Below, one piece after another: positions 1 to 12,166 of a DNA stretch of 32,658 nt. Position 1 is the stretch's first letter. Each line of letters starts with the position of its first letter. The position numbers and the translations under genes were made by a program. The DNA lies in NCBI GenBank assembly GCA_903854535.1, contig CAINWR010000003.1, positions 1-32,658 of the forward strand, given 5' to 3'. The notes beneath the pieces are model-generated. The model was not told the DNA's origin and ran no database searches. It saw only the letters and a program-made list of their open reading frames with translations. This stretch comes from Candidatus Staskawiczbacteria bacterium. GTDB lineage: Bacteria; Patescibacteriota; Minisyncoccia; Minisyncoccales; Staskawiczbacteraceae.

Positions 1-25
1 AATAATTATTATTAAAAACAAAAAA

Positions 26-316
26 ATGAATATAAAACCATTATCAGATCATATTTTAATTGAGCCTATAAAAGAAGAAGAAAAAACAAAAGGGGGGATT
101 TTCCTGCCTGAAACAGCTAACAAAGAAAAATCAGAAACAGGAAAGATTCTAGCTATAGGTCCTGGTAAGAAAACAGATGATGGAAAAATTATTCCTTTGT
201 CTGTAAAGCCTGGAGATAAAGTTTTGTTTTCAAAATATGGGCCTTCGGAAATTAAAGTAGAAGATAAAGAATATTTAATAGCAACAGAATCAGATATTTT
301 AGCAATAATTGAATAA
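26..316 (+). CDS. groES: Co-chaperonin GroES
   Basis: 96 aa, MNIKPLSDHILIEPIKEEEKTKGGIFLPETA...; GroES fold sequence; directly upstream of groEL. Confidence 0.97.
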   Translation: MNIKPLSDHILIEPIKEEEKTKGGIFLPETANKEKSETGKILAIGPGKKTDDGKIIPLSVKPGDKVLFSKYGPSEIKVEDKEYLIATESDILAIIE

Positions 317-322
317 ATCAAG

Positions 323-2104
<1,782 letters not shown>

Positions 2105-2111
2105 TATCTAA

Positions 2112-2141
2112 AAAATTCGCTAATAAAGCGAATTTTTTTTT
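2112..2141 (+). terminator. Rho-independent terminator after groEL
   Basis: AAATTCGC taataaa GCGAATTT followed by T-tract. Confidence 0.9.
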
Positions 2142-2208
2142 GCAAGAAATAGTTGTGAATAAGATTGCTTTTATTTTTTATTTATTAAGGTTATAATTAA
2201 TAAATATA

Positions 2209-3519
2209 ATGTCTGAAGAAAAAAGTATAATAAAATTAGAGAATATTGAATTCTATTACAACAAAGGTTTGCCCAATGAGCTTCATGCTCTTACGGATAT
2301 CAATATTGATATAAAGCAAGGAGAATTTGCAAGTTTTTTTGGTTCTTCTGGCTGTGGTAAATCTACAATGTTATATATGATTTCTGGTATAGATAAACCA
2401 GAAAGTGGAAAAGTTTTTTTTAATGGTTATGATGTGTCGCAATTTTCTCCTAAAGAAATTGCTGTTTATAGGCAAATGGGTGTTGGATTAATATTTCAAA
2501 ATTTTAATCTTATTCCAACTTTATCTGTGCTTGATAATGTAGCTTTGCCAATGACTTTCTTAGGATTGTCAAATTCAAAAAGGCGAGAGAGAGCTATGGA
2601 GATTTTAGATTATATGGGTATTAAGCATCTTGCCAAGAGATTGCCTTATGAATTATCTGGCGGTCAACAACAAAGAGTTGGTATAGCTAGATCTCTAGCT
2701 AATGATCCACCTTTAATATTAGCTGATGAACCTACTGGCAATTTAGATTCTGCAAATGCTGTAAAAACAATGGAGCTTTTGAGGGATTTAAGTAAGAATA
2801 AAGGCAAAACAATAATATTAGTAACTCACGAGGCTTGGTGTTTAAAATATGTTGATAAGATTTTTTATGTGAAAGATGGAATGGTGACAAAATCTGAATC
2901 AGTAGAGCCACAGGATCTATCTTTAATTGGAGAAAGCAAAATCATAGAAGGCAGGATGCAAGGCGCACATGCTAATAAAAATAATTTTGAAGTTGTAACT
3001 GAATATATATCAACATTCTTTTTTAGAGGGTATTCGAATGAGGAGGTGAAGAGGTCAAAAGAAATTATTGTTAAAAGGATTTCTGGAGCAATTAGTAAAG
3101 ATGATTTTTTCAATGAACTTGATAAACCATTTAAAGATGGTGGGTTGGGTCTTTGGAAGCAGAAAGCAAAAAATATTGTTAGTGCTGTAGAGGAAATTAT
3201 AAATGAAAGCATGGATATATCAACTATATATAAAAGTTTGCAAAAATATCCAGGAATGCCCCTTAAAGATGAATTTAGTGATGTGCGCAAATATCTTTTA
3301 GAAATTTATAAAGGCAGAACATCTGATTTTATTTTAGATTCTTTTGATGAATGTGTGCAAGAGCGTGTAAGGAGTATAATAACAAGAGATAATTTTGTGA
3401 AAGCATTATCTTTACCTAAAAGTGTGGGTGGTCTAGGTTTTTCATATTCAACTGCTTTAAAAATTTCTGATAGATTAGAAGTTTTGCTTTCAGCAAATTT
3501 ATCTCAAGCAACAATATAA
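2209..3519 (+). CDS. ABC transporter ATP-binding protein (MacB/LolD-like) with ~200 aa C-terminal extension
   Basis: Walker A GSSGCGKST, signature LSGGQQQR, Walker B LILADEPTGNLDS; extension after ~residue 230. Confidence 0.93.
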   Translation: MSEEKSIIKLENIEFYYNKGLPNELHALTDINIDIKQGEFASFFGSSGCGKSTMLYMISGIDKPESGKVFFNGYDVSQFSPKEIAVYRQMGVGLIFQNFNLIPTLSVLDNVALPMTFLGLSNSKRRERAMEILDYMGIKHLAKRLPYELSGGQQQRVGIARSLANDPPLILADEPTGNLDSANAVKTMELLRDLSKNKGKTIILVTHEAWCLKYVDKIFYVKDGMVTKSESVEPQDLSLIGESKIIEGRMQGAHANKNNFEVVTEYISTFFFRGYSNEEVKRSKEIIVKRISGAISKDDFFNELDKPFKDGGLGLWKQKAKNIVSAVEEIINESMDISTIYKSLQKYPGMPLKDEFSDVRKYLLEIYKGRTSDFILDSFDECVQERVRSIITRDNFVKALSLPKSVGGLGFSYSTALKISDRLEVLLSANLSQATI

Positions 3520-3527
3520 CAAATAAA

Positions 3528-4772
3528 ATGGAAAATAATAATCAAAGAAATAATTTAAATCCAAAAACAGAAAGAGCTCGTAATTTGAGGTTAAGAGACT
3601 TTATTAAGCTTTCTGTGCGTGCGTTTCGCGTAAGGCCAATGAGAACTTTTTTAACTGTTTTGGGAATGTCTGTGGGGATTGGTACTGTATTTTTTTTGAT
3701 TTCTCTTGGGTATGGTCTTCAATATATTTTGCTTGGCAAATTAGCTCCAACTGAAGATTCTTTAATAAGTTTACAAGCATCTTATCCTGAGGAAGGTATA
3801 GTTATATCTCAAGATATAATAAATCAAATTAGTAGGATTAATGGAGTAGAGGAAGTTAGTCCTGTATATCAAGATGGAGGTGAAATAAATTATAATGGTT
3901 TTACTGGAGATATTATTATAAAGATAATTGATGATAAATATAATAGACTTTCTGGTTTTGTGCCAAATTATTATAATAAAAATAATAATGATTTAAATAA
4001 AGGTATTATAATTTCCAATACAGCCTTAAGGCTAATTGGTTTAGATGAAAATGAGAGTTCTTTGGGCAAGGAAATAGAAATTAAAACTATTTATTATAAA
4101 GATGGAAAAGAGAATATATCTTCTACAGCAAGACCTATTCCTGTAGTTGGTATAGTAGATGATGGTAGTCAATCTCCGTACATATTTATTCCTAATAACC
4201 TTATGAACAACTCTCCCGATTACTTTGGCTCAGTTTTCGTAAAAGCTAAAGATGATAATTCTCTTGAGGCATTGAGATCTGAATTAATAAATAAAGGTTT
4301 TATAATTTCTGCTAGAGTTGACACTGTAAGGCAAGCAAAAAAGATTACAGACGTGATAACAACTGTCCTTGGGATTTTTGGAGTAGCTGCTTTAATTGTA
4401 TCTTCAATAGGTATGTTTAATACGATGTTAATTAGTTTTATGGAGAGAATATTTGAAGTGGGGATTATGAAATCTATTGGAGCTACAAGAATAGATATTT
4501 TAGGGCTTTTTCTTATGGAGTCTTTTATAATGGGTTTGTTGGGAGGAGTTGGTGGTATTGCCATGGGTTTGATTGGAGGATTTTTGGTAAATGCTGGTAT
4601 GAATTTTTTAGCAAGTTATTTGGGTGGAAATCCTATTAATTTATTTATTTATTCTAGCAAGTTTATGATTTTTATAATTTTACTTTCAGGAGTTGTTGGT
4701 TTGCTTTCTGGATATTGGCCAGCTAGAAGAGCAGCTAAGCTTTCAGCTCGTGAAGCGTTTTTACGCAAATGA
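3528..4772 (+). CDS. ABC transporter permease (MacB/FtsX-like)
   Basis: MacB-type N-terminus (RPMRTFLTVLGMSVGIGTVFFLISLGYGL), C-terminal FtsX-like TM helices, ends ARRAAKLSAREAFLRK; 9 bp after the ATPase. Confidence 0.92.
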   Translation: MENNNQRNNLNPKTERARNLRLRDFIKLSVRAFRVRPMRTFLTVLGMSVGIGTVFFLISLGYGLQYILLGKLAPTEDSLISLQASYPEEGIVISQDIINQISRINGVEEVSPVYQDGGEINYNGFTGDIIIKIIDDKYNRLSGFVPNYYNKNNNDLNKGIIISNTALRLIGLDENESSLGKEIEIKTIYYKDGKENISSTARPIPVVGIVDDGSQSPYIFIPNNLMNNSPDYFGSVFVKAKDDNSLEALRSELINKGFIISARVDTVRQAKKITDVITTVLGIFGVAALIVSSIGMFNTMLISFMERIFEVGIMKSIGATRIDILGLFLMESFIMGLLGGVGGIAMGLIGGFLVNAGMNFLASYLGGNPINLFIYSSKFMIFIILLSGVVGLLSGYWPARRAAKLSAREAFLRK

Positions 4773-5269
4773 AGACAGATGATATTAATAATAAAAAAGC
4801 AATGAAAATATTAGCCATGGAAACTGATGATTTTTTTAAGATTTTTCTTCGAGATTCTTTTTTAGTATTTGCAAATAAAGAAACTTCTTTTACTTTTGCA
4901 TCAAATATAAAAGATTTTTTTAAAGCTCTTGAAAATAATTTATTAGAAAAACCAGATATAATTTTTTTATGTTTATCTGCTCCACTTGATGATGGAGGTA
5001 AAATAAAAATGCTGTCTGGATTTGAGGTGTTGAAAAGTTTGAAGAGTAGTGATAATTATAAAAATATACCAGTTGTTATATTTTCAAAATATAATGAAAA
5101 TAGTTTAAAGAGAAAAGCTAAAAAATTGGGAGCTAGTCAATATTTAGTTAAGGGGGAGTGTATGCCTAGAGATATTACTAATGCTGTAGAGAATATGGGT
5201 AATATGGGTGAAGTTGATTTCTTAGAAAAAAGGGAAAGTTTTTTCCAAAAGATTTTCAAGTGGAAATAA
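4769..5269 (+). CDS. Receiver (CheY-like) domain protein, apparently lacking the phosphoacceptor Asp
   Basis: REC-like order ETDDFF / PDIIFLCLSAP / VVIFSK / GASQYLVKGE; 4-bp ATGA overlap with permease. Confidence 0.7.
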   Translation: MKTDDINNKKAMKILAMETDDFFKIFLRDSFLVFANKETSFTFASNIKDFFKALENNLLEKPDIIFLCLSAPLDDGGKIKMLSGFEVLKSLKSSDNYKNIPVVIFSKYNENSLKRKAKKLGASQYLVKGECMPRDITNAVENMGNMGEVDFLEKRESFFQKIFKWK

Positions 5270-5287
5270 ATAGTTATTAAATATATT

Positions 5288-8200
5288 ATGAATAAAAAAA
5301 TTTCTTGTATTTTATTTTTATTTTTTCTGATTATTTTTTCCCCAGTATTTGGGCACGCTGCTACTTTGTATTGGGTAGGTGATGATGGGGCAAATATGAA
5401 TGTGGCAAGTAATTGGAAAATTTCCAATCCATCAAGTTGTGGTGGTGGTGATTCTGGATCTGCTCCAACCAACGCCGACACTATTATATTTGATGCAGAT
5501 TGTGATAATGGAGCTACTTTTAATGCTAATATAACAGCTAGTACTGGAAGTATGATAATTTCATCTGGTTATACTGGTACAATCACAGGAAATAATAGTA
5601 TTACATATGCAAATCCCATAACTCTTGAGGATAATATGCTGATTAATGTTGTTTCATCTAATACTTTTATTTTATCTGGAATTATTAATGATAATGCAAG
5701 TAGTTATTCAATTTCTAAAATTGGAATTGGTAATTTGAGATTAGCTGGTAATAATACTTTTGATGGAGGTGTTAATATTAAAGCTGGTTCAATGGCAATA
5801 TATACAAGTGCAAATGCAGCAGGGACTGGTAGTATAACAATAGGAGATACTTCAGGAAGCGAGAGCGCCACGTTAATTGGCGGTGTAGGCGTGTCGATTG
5901 CTAATAATATTATAGTGCCATCTGGCAGTAGCGGAACATTGACTTTGGGTAATGGGCAAACAAACCAAACCCCTACTTTTTCAGGAACCATAAATTTAAG
6001 TAATAATTTAGTTATATCTACGGGAAGTACTACAACTGGTGCTAAAACTGTAACTGTTGGGAGTTCGATTATTGGAACTGGTAATTTAATTATTAATAAT
6101 GATGGAGCTGGTGCCCTGCTTATATCAAAAAATACTGGAGATGGTATTAATATGGTAGGATCTATTACTAATTCTGGAGCTGGTATTGGGTCTGTGAATA
6201 TTTCAGGTATTGTTGGATCTAATATTACAAGTATTGTTTAAAATTCAAGCACAAGCGTACTTACTCTTTCAAATGCTAGCAATACTTTTATTGGTGATGT
6301 GATGGTTTCTAACGGGGCTTTAAATATAACTCAAAATAATACCTTTGATGTACTTACAATTGCTGGTGACACAACTACAACAATTACTAATAATAAAACA
6401 ATTAATTTAAGTAATTTAATTTCAACTGGCACAGCTGGTCATTTAGCAATAATACAATCTAGTTTAGCTGGATCAAATTTTATTTTTAGCACTTTATCTT
6501 TTGGCATAGCAACAGATTATCTTAGTATAAAAGATTCTAATCCTGCGCAGACTAATACTTGGTATGCTGGAACTAATTCTCAGCAAATTAGTAATACTGG
6601 AAATTGGTTGTTTGCAAATCCCCCAAATAGATATTGGGTAGGTGGCACTGGCGGTTGGTCAGATGCTACAAATCACTGGGCAGTATTTTCTAATGGTACG
6701 CCAAATGCATCTTATGCGCCAAATGCATCAACTCCAGTTTATCTTGATTCAAATTCTTGTACATCATCTTGTACAATAACACTTGGAGCAAATGTAGAAG
6801 CAAGTTCTTTTAGCTTAAATAATTCTAATGCAGTTATTTCTGGTTCTTATAATATTAGCATATCTGGCAATTTTATAAACACAGCAGGAACAATTTCTGA
6901 GCCTACTGTTATTTTGTCTGGTGTCACTCCTACTGTAAATTGTAATTCTACAATAAATAATATTACTTTTACTGCTCCACAAACAGCTACATTCACAAGT
7001 GGGCAAACTTGCACTATAAATGGAAACTTTACTGCTGTGGGGTCTGCAGGAAATTTAATTACAATACAATCTAATTCTCCTGGTAATGCTTTTACTTTAT
7101 CTAAGCCATCGGGTACTGTTTCTGTAAGTTATTGTTCTATAAAAGATTCTCATGCACAAGGTGGAGCAGTATGGTCAGCTCCAACTAGAAATATGAATAT
7201 TGATGTTTCAGGAAATTTGGGTTGGATTTTTAATTCTGCTCCTGAATTTGATGTATCTTTTGGTGCAAATGGTATTTTAGTGTCTCAACTTTCAGATACT
7301 GGTGATGCGCATTTTGGTTGGGCAAAAATTCAGTATAAAACATATGATATTGATACTTTTGATGGTTTGCCCCAAAATCAAGGATATATTACTCCATCTT
7401 TTTGGTACAAAAATGGTGACAATTGGACAAGTATTTCATCTCAATATTTAGCTTCTGGAGATCTTGATAGAAAAGTAGTTGGCGCAACTGCAGAGGGAGC
7501 AAATATTTATACAGCTTATTGGGACGTAAAATCACATATTCCAGAAAATTATTCTACTTCAATACAAATTAGAGTTGGATCAGATGATGGTGAATCTTCT
7601 AATCATCTAGGAACATCAGATAGTGCAAATTTTACTTTAGATACTAAAGCTCCTGTAATTGCAACTAAAACTTTAGATGCTAATTTAGATTTGCTAACAA
7701 TTTCTGCAACTGACAATAATAATTTGTATTACAGGGTTTCTAATACAGAATTAGCTGTAGATGGCACAGGTGAACCTTCTTTTGTAAGCGTGGGAGCTGC
7801 TATTCTATCTGATGATATTCCTATAAATGTATCAACAGCAATTCCTACAGCTTATTTTCAAATTAAGGATTCTTTTGGTAATTTGCTATCTATTACAGTA
7901 ATTGGGCCAAGTATTATAAATAATTTTGTTTTAAAAGATGCATCTAATGTTAGTGCTGGAGATTATAGAGAATTTATGTCTTGGTCTGCTTATGTGGATG
8001 CAGTTGGTTCAAATTTTGCAAGTTATAAAATCTATAAAGCAAGTGGAAATCCATTATCTGATTATTCTTTACTAACTACAATAGGATCCAAAACAACCAA
8101 TTATTATACAGATACTGCTGTTACAGCTTCTACTCCATATTCTTATAAAGTAAAAGTTCTTGATACAGATGGTGATAGTTCTTCTTTTACTGTACCAATA

Positions 8201-10675
8201 GATGATGATGCTCCAGATGGACAAGGAGGTAATGATGTGACAGCTCCAATTATTAGTTCAGTTGCAGTTGCTAAAGTTTATGCAACTTGGGCGAGAATTA
8301 CTTGGACAACTGATGAGCCTGCTACATCTGTGGTAAATTATGGAGATCAAGTTAAAATAGTTGATACTTATACTACCTCTCATGAAGTTGTGCTTACAGG
8401 ATTGACTCCAGAAACAGAATATAATTTCTCAGTGCAATCAACAGATATTTCATCAAATAGCACAACAGATGATAATAATTCAATTAATTATAGTTTTACA
8501 ACAGTTGCTGGTACAGTTATCTCTGATGTTGTAGTAAAATCTGTTTCCGATGTTTCTGCAACTATTGTTTGGAATACTTCAACTCAAACTAATTCCCATA
8601 TTGTTTTTGCTTCTAGTGCTTCTTTGCTTGATACAAAAATTGCTACAGAAGTTTTGGCTGTTGGTAATAATAACAGGTTTTTTGCAAGCCTTTTTGATGC
8701 TGTTGATAAATATTTTTTAGGATTTTTCAAAATGATTTGGGCTTGGATTGAGAATTTAATGTCAGTTTTTGCAGAGGAATCAGAAGCTCAAGATGTTGGT
8801 AATGATACAATAATTACTACAGCATCTGGATCTGGTCTTTATGCGCACGAAGTAGCTATAACAAATCTTGTTGAAAGATCAACTTATTATTTTTATGTAA
8901 AATCAACAGATGCAGATGGTAATACTGCTATAGATAGCAATGGGGGAGGTTATTATAGTTTTACTACAACTTATGATACAGTAGCTCCTGTAATTTCTTC
9001 AATAAGCACCCCTGTAATTACCCCTACAAATGTAATAATTGTATGGACAACAGATGAATTGGCAGATGGTAAGATCTCTTATGGTACAGAATCTGGTAAT
9101 TATACTAATACAACAAGCTTAGATACAGTACTAACAATAAATCACGTAGCTACTATTTCTGGTCTTGAATCTGGGAAAAAATACTATTTTATCATTCAAT
9201 CTTCAGATGCAAATAATAACACTGCAACTTCTCAGGAGCAAGAAGTTACTACAACTAACTCTGGTCAAACAAATATTTATGGAATAATAATAGGCAATAC
9301 TGGCGCTGGTGGAGGAGGTGGCTCAGGGAATGCTGATATATCTTTAGATACAACCCCTCCTGTTATTTCTGATATTGATGTGTTAAGCGATAATCCTTTT
9401 GGAGCTACAATTACTTTTACAACAAATGAGCCAACTATAGCATTTGTATCTTATGGTACAGATATAAATTATAGCAACACTGTAGCTGATGCTCAATATG
9501 GCAATTCTCATACTATAAAAATTAATAATTTAAAGATGGGTACAACATATCATTTATTGCCTTCAGCTCAAGATAGATCTGGCAATATAACTCAGTCTCA
9601 AGATGCTTTAATTACCACCAAATTCATTGCAGAAGCTATTAAAGAAATGGTTGTGTTTGAAGATGTATTAAAATTTCAAGAACAAATAGAGGGTTTAATA
9701 CAATCAGTTCTTCCTTCTTTAGTTCCTCCAATGGTTGCTAATGTAAAAGTTTCTGAGATCACTGAAAGTTCTGCAAAAATAACTTGGAGAACTAATGTCC
9801 CGGCTTATGAAGGAATTGATTATGCTATTAAAGAATTTTTTGATCCTAATAAAGATAAGCCATATGATCAACAAGCTAGTCAAACTGAAAATAAATCAAC
9901 AGATCACTCTTATGTGCTTGTTGGCCTACAACCATCTACTTCTTATCATTTTAGAGTGTCTTCTTATGTGCTTCCTGGTGTTATAGGTTATTCTGAAGAT
10001 GGAATTTTTGCTACAAAAGCTAGTGCTTCTAAGATTGAGGCAAGTAAAATTGGCAATACAGAATTTCAGATCCAATGGATTACTTCTTCAAAAACAAGTT
10101 CTGTTGTAGAATATACCAATACCTTAACTGGTAGAAGGCAACAACAAGAAGATAAAAATCTTGTAGAAAATCATGTAATGAAAATAGAAAATTTAAATCC
10201 TGCAACAGAATATTCTATAAGAACTTTTGGATATGATACAGATAATAATCTGTTTGAAGGTGGGAATATAAAAGTAAAAACCACAAAAGATCTTAAAGTT
10301 CCAGAAATTTCTAATATAAGAATTAATAGTGCATTATTGCCAGGACAGAGCAATCTATTACAAACAGTAATTTCTTGGACTACAAATGAGCCATCTACTT
10401 CCCAAGTTTATTATGATGAAGGTGTAAGCAAGGGGGAGGATTTAGCAAAGAGCGTTAAGCAAGAAGGGCTTACAATGGAACATATTTTGATAGTACCTTC
10501 ACTTAAACCTTCTACTGTCTATCGTTTTAGAATTATATCTGTAGATCAAGCTGGCAATACAGCTAGATCTCCTGTAAAAACTGTTTTGACTCCAGAAAAA
10601 GGAGAGAACGTAATAGATATTATTATCAAGAATTTGCAAGAATCATTTGGCTTTCTTAAAAATTTGAGCAAATAA
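5288..10675 (+). pseudogene. Giant secreted surface protein (autotransporter-like repeats plus several Fn3-like domains) interrupted by one in-frame TAA at 6239-6241
   Basis: Signal peptide at N-terminus of ORF 5288-6241; ORF 6299-10675 is in the same frame (1011 nt offset) and the sequence after TAA (NSSTSVLTLSNASNTFIGDV...) continues the repeat pattern. Confidence 0.85.
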
Positions 10676-10745
10676 AGACAAAGAGTATCGCAAAACGTTA
10701 CGATGTAAGTGTCGTCCACGACTGCGGTTGGGGCTCCCTTAAAAG

Positions 10746-10775
10746 CTTGCTTGTTTTAAAGCAAGTTTTTTGTTA
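10746..10775 (+). terminator. Terminator after giant surface protein
   Basis: CTTGCTT gtttt AAAGCAAG followed by T6. Confidence 0.8.
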
Positions 10776-10794
10776 GAATAAAATAATTAGTTTG

Positions 10795-10866
10795 TAGGCA
10801 GTAGGTAGTAGCTGGTAGGGTTTTAAAATCCGTCACTATTTCCTACAAGCTACAAGCTACAAGCTA
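10795..10866. repeat. Imperfect palindrome of GTAG-type units with 3x TACAAGC tandem on the right side
   Basis: GTAGGCAGTAGGTAGTAGCTGGTAGG ... CCTACAAGCTACAAGCTACAAGCT directly upstream of the 10870 start codon. Confidence 0.75.
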
Positions 10867-10869
10867 AAT

Positions 10870-11403
10870 ATGGAATGTCCAAATAAATGCAAAACAGAGC
10901 TTAAGAAAATAAATTTTCATAATGTAGAAGTTGATTATTGTGAAAATTGTTTAGGAATTTGGTTTGATAAAAATGAGTTACGTCTTGCTAAAGATGATAA
11001 AGACAAGCAATTGAATTGGGTTGATTTTGATATTTGGAGAGATAAGGGTAGGTTTGAATTTTCGCATAGTCAAAAAAAATGTCCAAATTGCCGTATTATT
11101 CTAGTGGAAACAAAATATGATAATTCAAAAGTTAAAATTGATTTCTGTAAGAATTGCCATGGGATTTGGCTTGATAGAGGAGAATTTAAACAAATAATTA
11201 ATTATGTTAAGAGAAAGTCAGATTATGAAATTTTACATAGATATGTAAAAAATTTAGCAGTAGAAGGCTGGGAAGTGTTTTCTGGGCCTGAAAAATTCAG
11301 AGATGAATTAGAAGATTTTTTTATGTTGCTTAAATTATTTAATCATAAATTTGTTGTGCAGCATCCTTTGCTTAATGCTTGGATTGAAGCCCAACAAAAG
11401 TAA
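10870..11403 (+). CDS. Double zf-TFIIB-type zinc-ribbon protein
   Basis: Two CPxC...CxxCxGIWxDxxE motifs (CPNKC..CENCLGIWFDKNEL; CPNCR..CKNCHGIWLDRGEF). Confidence 0.85.
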   Translation: MECPNKCKTELKKINFHNVEVDYCENCLGIWFDKNELRLAKDDKDKQLNWVDFDIWRDKGRFEFSHSQKKCPNCRIILVETKYDNSKVKIDFCKNCHGIWLDRGEFKQIINYVKRKSDYEILHRYVKNLAVEGWEVFSGPEKFRDELEDFFMLLKLFNHKFVVQHPLLNAWIEAQQK

Positions 11404-11410
11404 TATAAAA

Positions 11411-11440
11411 TAAAGCGGCCTGTTATTGCAAGCCGCATAA
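11411..11440 (-). terminator. Terminator of minus-strand mini-gene 1
   Basis: Minus strand: GCGGC ttgcaataacag GCCGC TTTATTTT. Confidence 0.75.
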
Positions 11441-11459
11441 TTGTCGATTTATTCACGGT

Positions 11460-11684
11460 TTATTCGCGATGGGTGAAGCGCCAGCATCGAAGGCAGAAAA
11501 ATGCCTTCATTCCAACTCCAAAGGTCGTACGTGAACCGCATTGGCACTTTGCCCCTTCGTAGTTTAGGCTGGCGACAAAGATCACAATGACGATAAATGC
11601 CAAGATTGATGTTTTAAAAGACAACATTCCCGTGCAGGTGGCTAAAGTTATAACCACCAAAATAAAAAATAAGAACAGATTCAT
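11460..11684 (-). CDS. Small (74 aa) membrane protein with C-terminal zinc-ribbon-like CQCG..CLRC; start refined from 11774
   Basis: Perfect SD AGGAGGT (11691-11697) 6 nt before ATG; MNLFLFFILVVITLATCTGMLSFKTSILAFIVIVIFVASLNYEGAKCQCGSRTTFGVGMKAFFCLRCWRFTHRE. Confidence 0.8.
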   Translation of the reverse strand: MNLFLFFILVVITLATCTGMLSFKTSILAFIVIVIFVASLNYEGAKCQCGSRTTFGVGMKAFFCLRCWRFTHRE

Positions 11685-11735
11685 AAGTATACCTCCTGTA
11701 ATAATATTATTCATTTTATAAATTTTGTCAACTCT

Positions 11736-11764
11736 TTGGTCGTCATATAAAAGTTTGTTATAAT
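11736..11764 (+). promoter_or_regulatory. Extended -10 promoter for wHTH gene
   Basis: TTGGTC-17 nt-TATAAT with TGt extension (TGTTATAAT, -10 at 11759-11764). Confidence 0.6.
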
Positions 11765-11773
11765 AAACAAACA

Positions 11774-11805
11774 ACAGTCTTACAGTCTTGAGATTGTAAG
11801 ATTGT
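11774..11805 (+). repeat. 32-nt palindrome A, copy 1 (upstream of wHTH gene)
   Basis: ACAGTCTTACAGTCT tg AGATTGTAAGATTGT; arms pair completely if G.U allowed in plus-strand RNA. Confidence 0.9.
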
Positions 11806-11833
11806 CGTAGTAATATTAAAGTAAGGAAATATA

Positions 11834-12142
11834 ATGGTGGATATTAAAGTAAATAACAACAAAGAAAAAACGCCGAAACAAATGGAACGGCATTTGAAGG
11901 GTTTGGCAAATCATTACAGGATTGCGATTTTACTTTTGATAGACCAAACTGAAAGTATAACTTTAGAAAAAATTATCGATACTCTTGAAGCTAATAAGAA
12001 AACAATGAGCGCACATACCAACAAACTTTTTTTAGCAGGATTAGTCAATAAAAAGTATCGGGGGAGATATGTAGAACACAGGCTTTCACCATATGGTAAA
12101 ATGTTTGTAGATTTTTTAAAAGCATTTAAAAATATTTCATAA
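11834..12142 (+). CDS. ArsR-like winged-helix transcriptional regulator
   Basis: MERHLKGLANHYRIAILLLI..TLEKIIDTLEANKKTMSAHTNKLFLAGLVNKKYRGRYVEHRLSPYG. Confidence 0.8.
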   Translation: MVDIKVNNNKEKTPKQMERHLKGLANHYRIAILLLIDQTESITLEKIIDTLEANKKTMSAHTNKLFLAGLVNKKYRGRYVEHRLSPYGKMFVDFLKAFKNIS

Positions 12143-12166
12143 ATTTGCGTATTAATTAATAAAACA

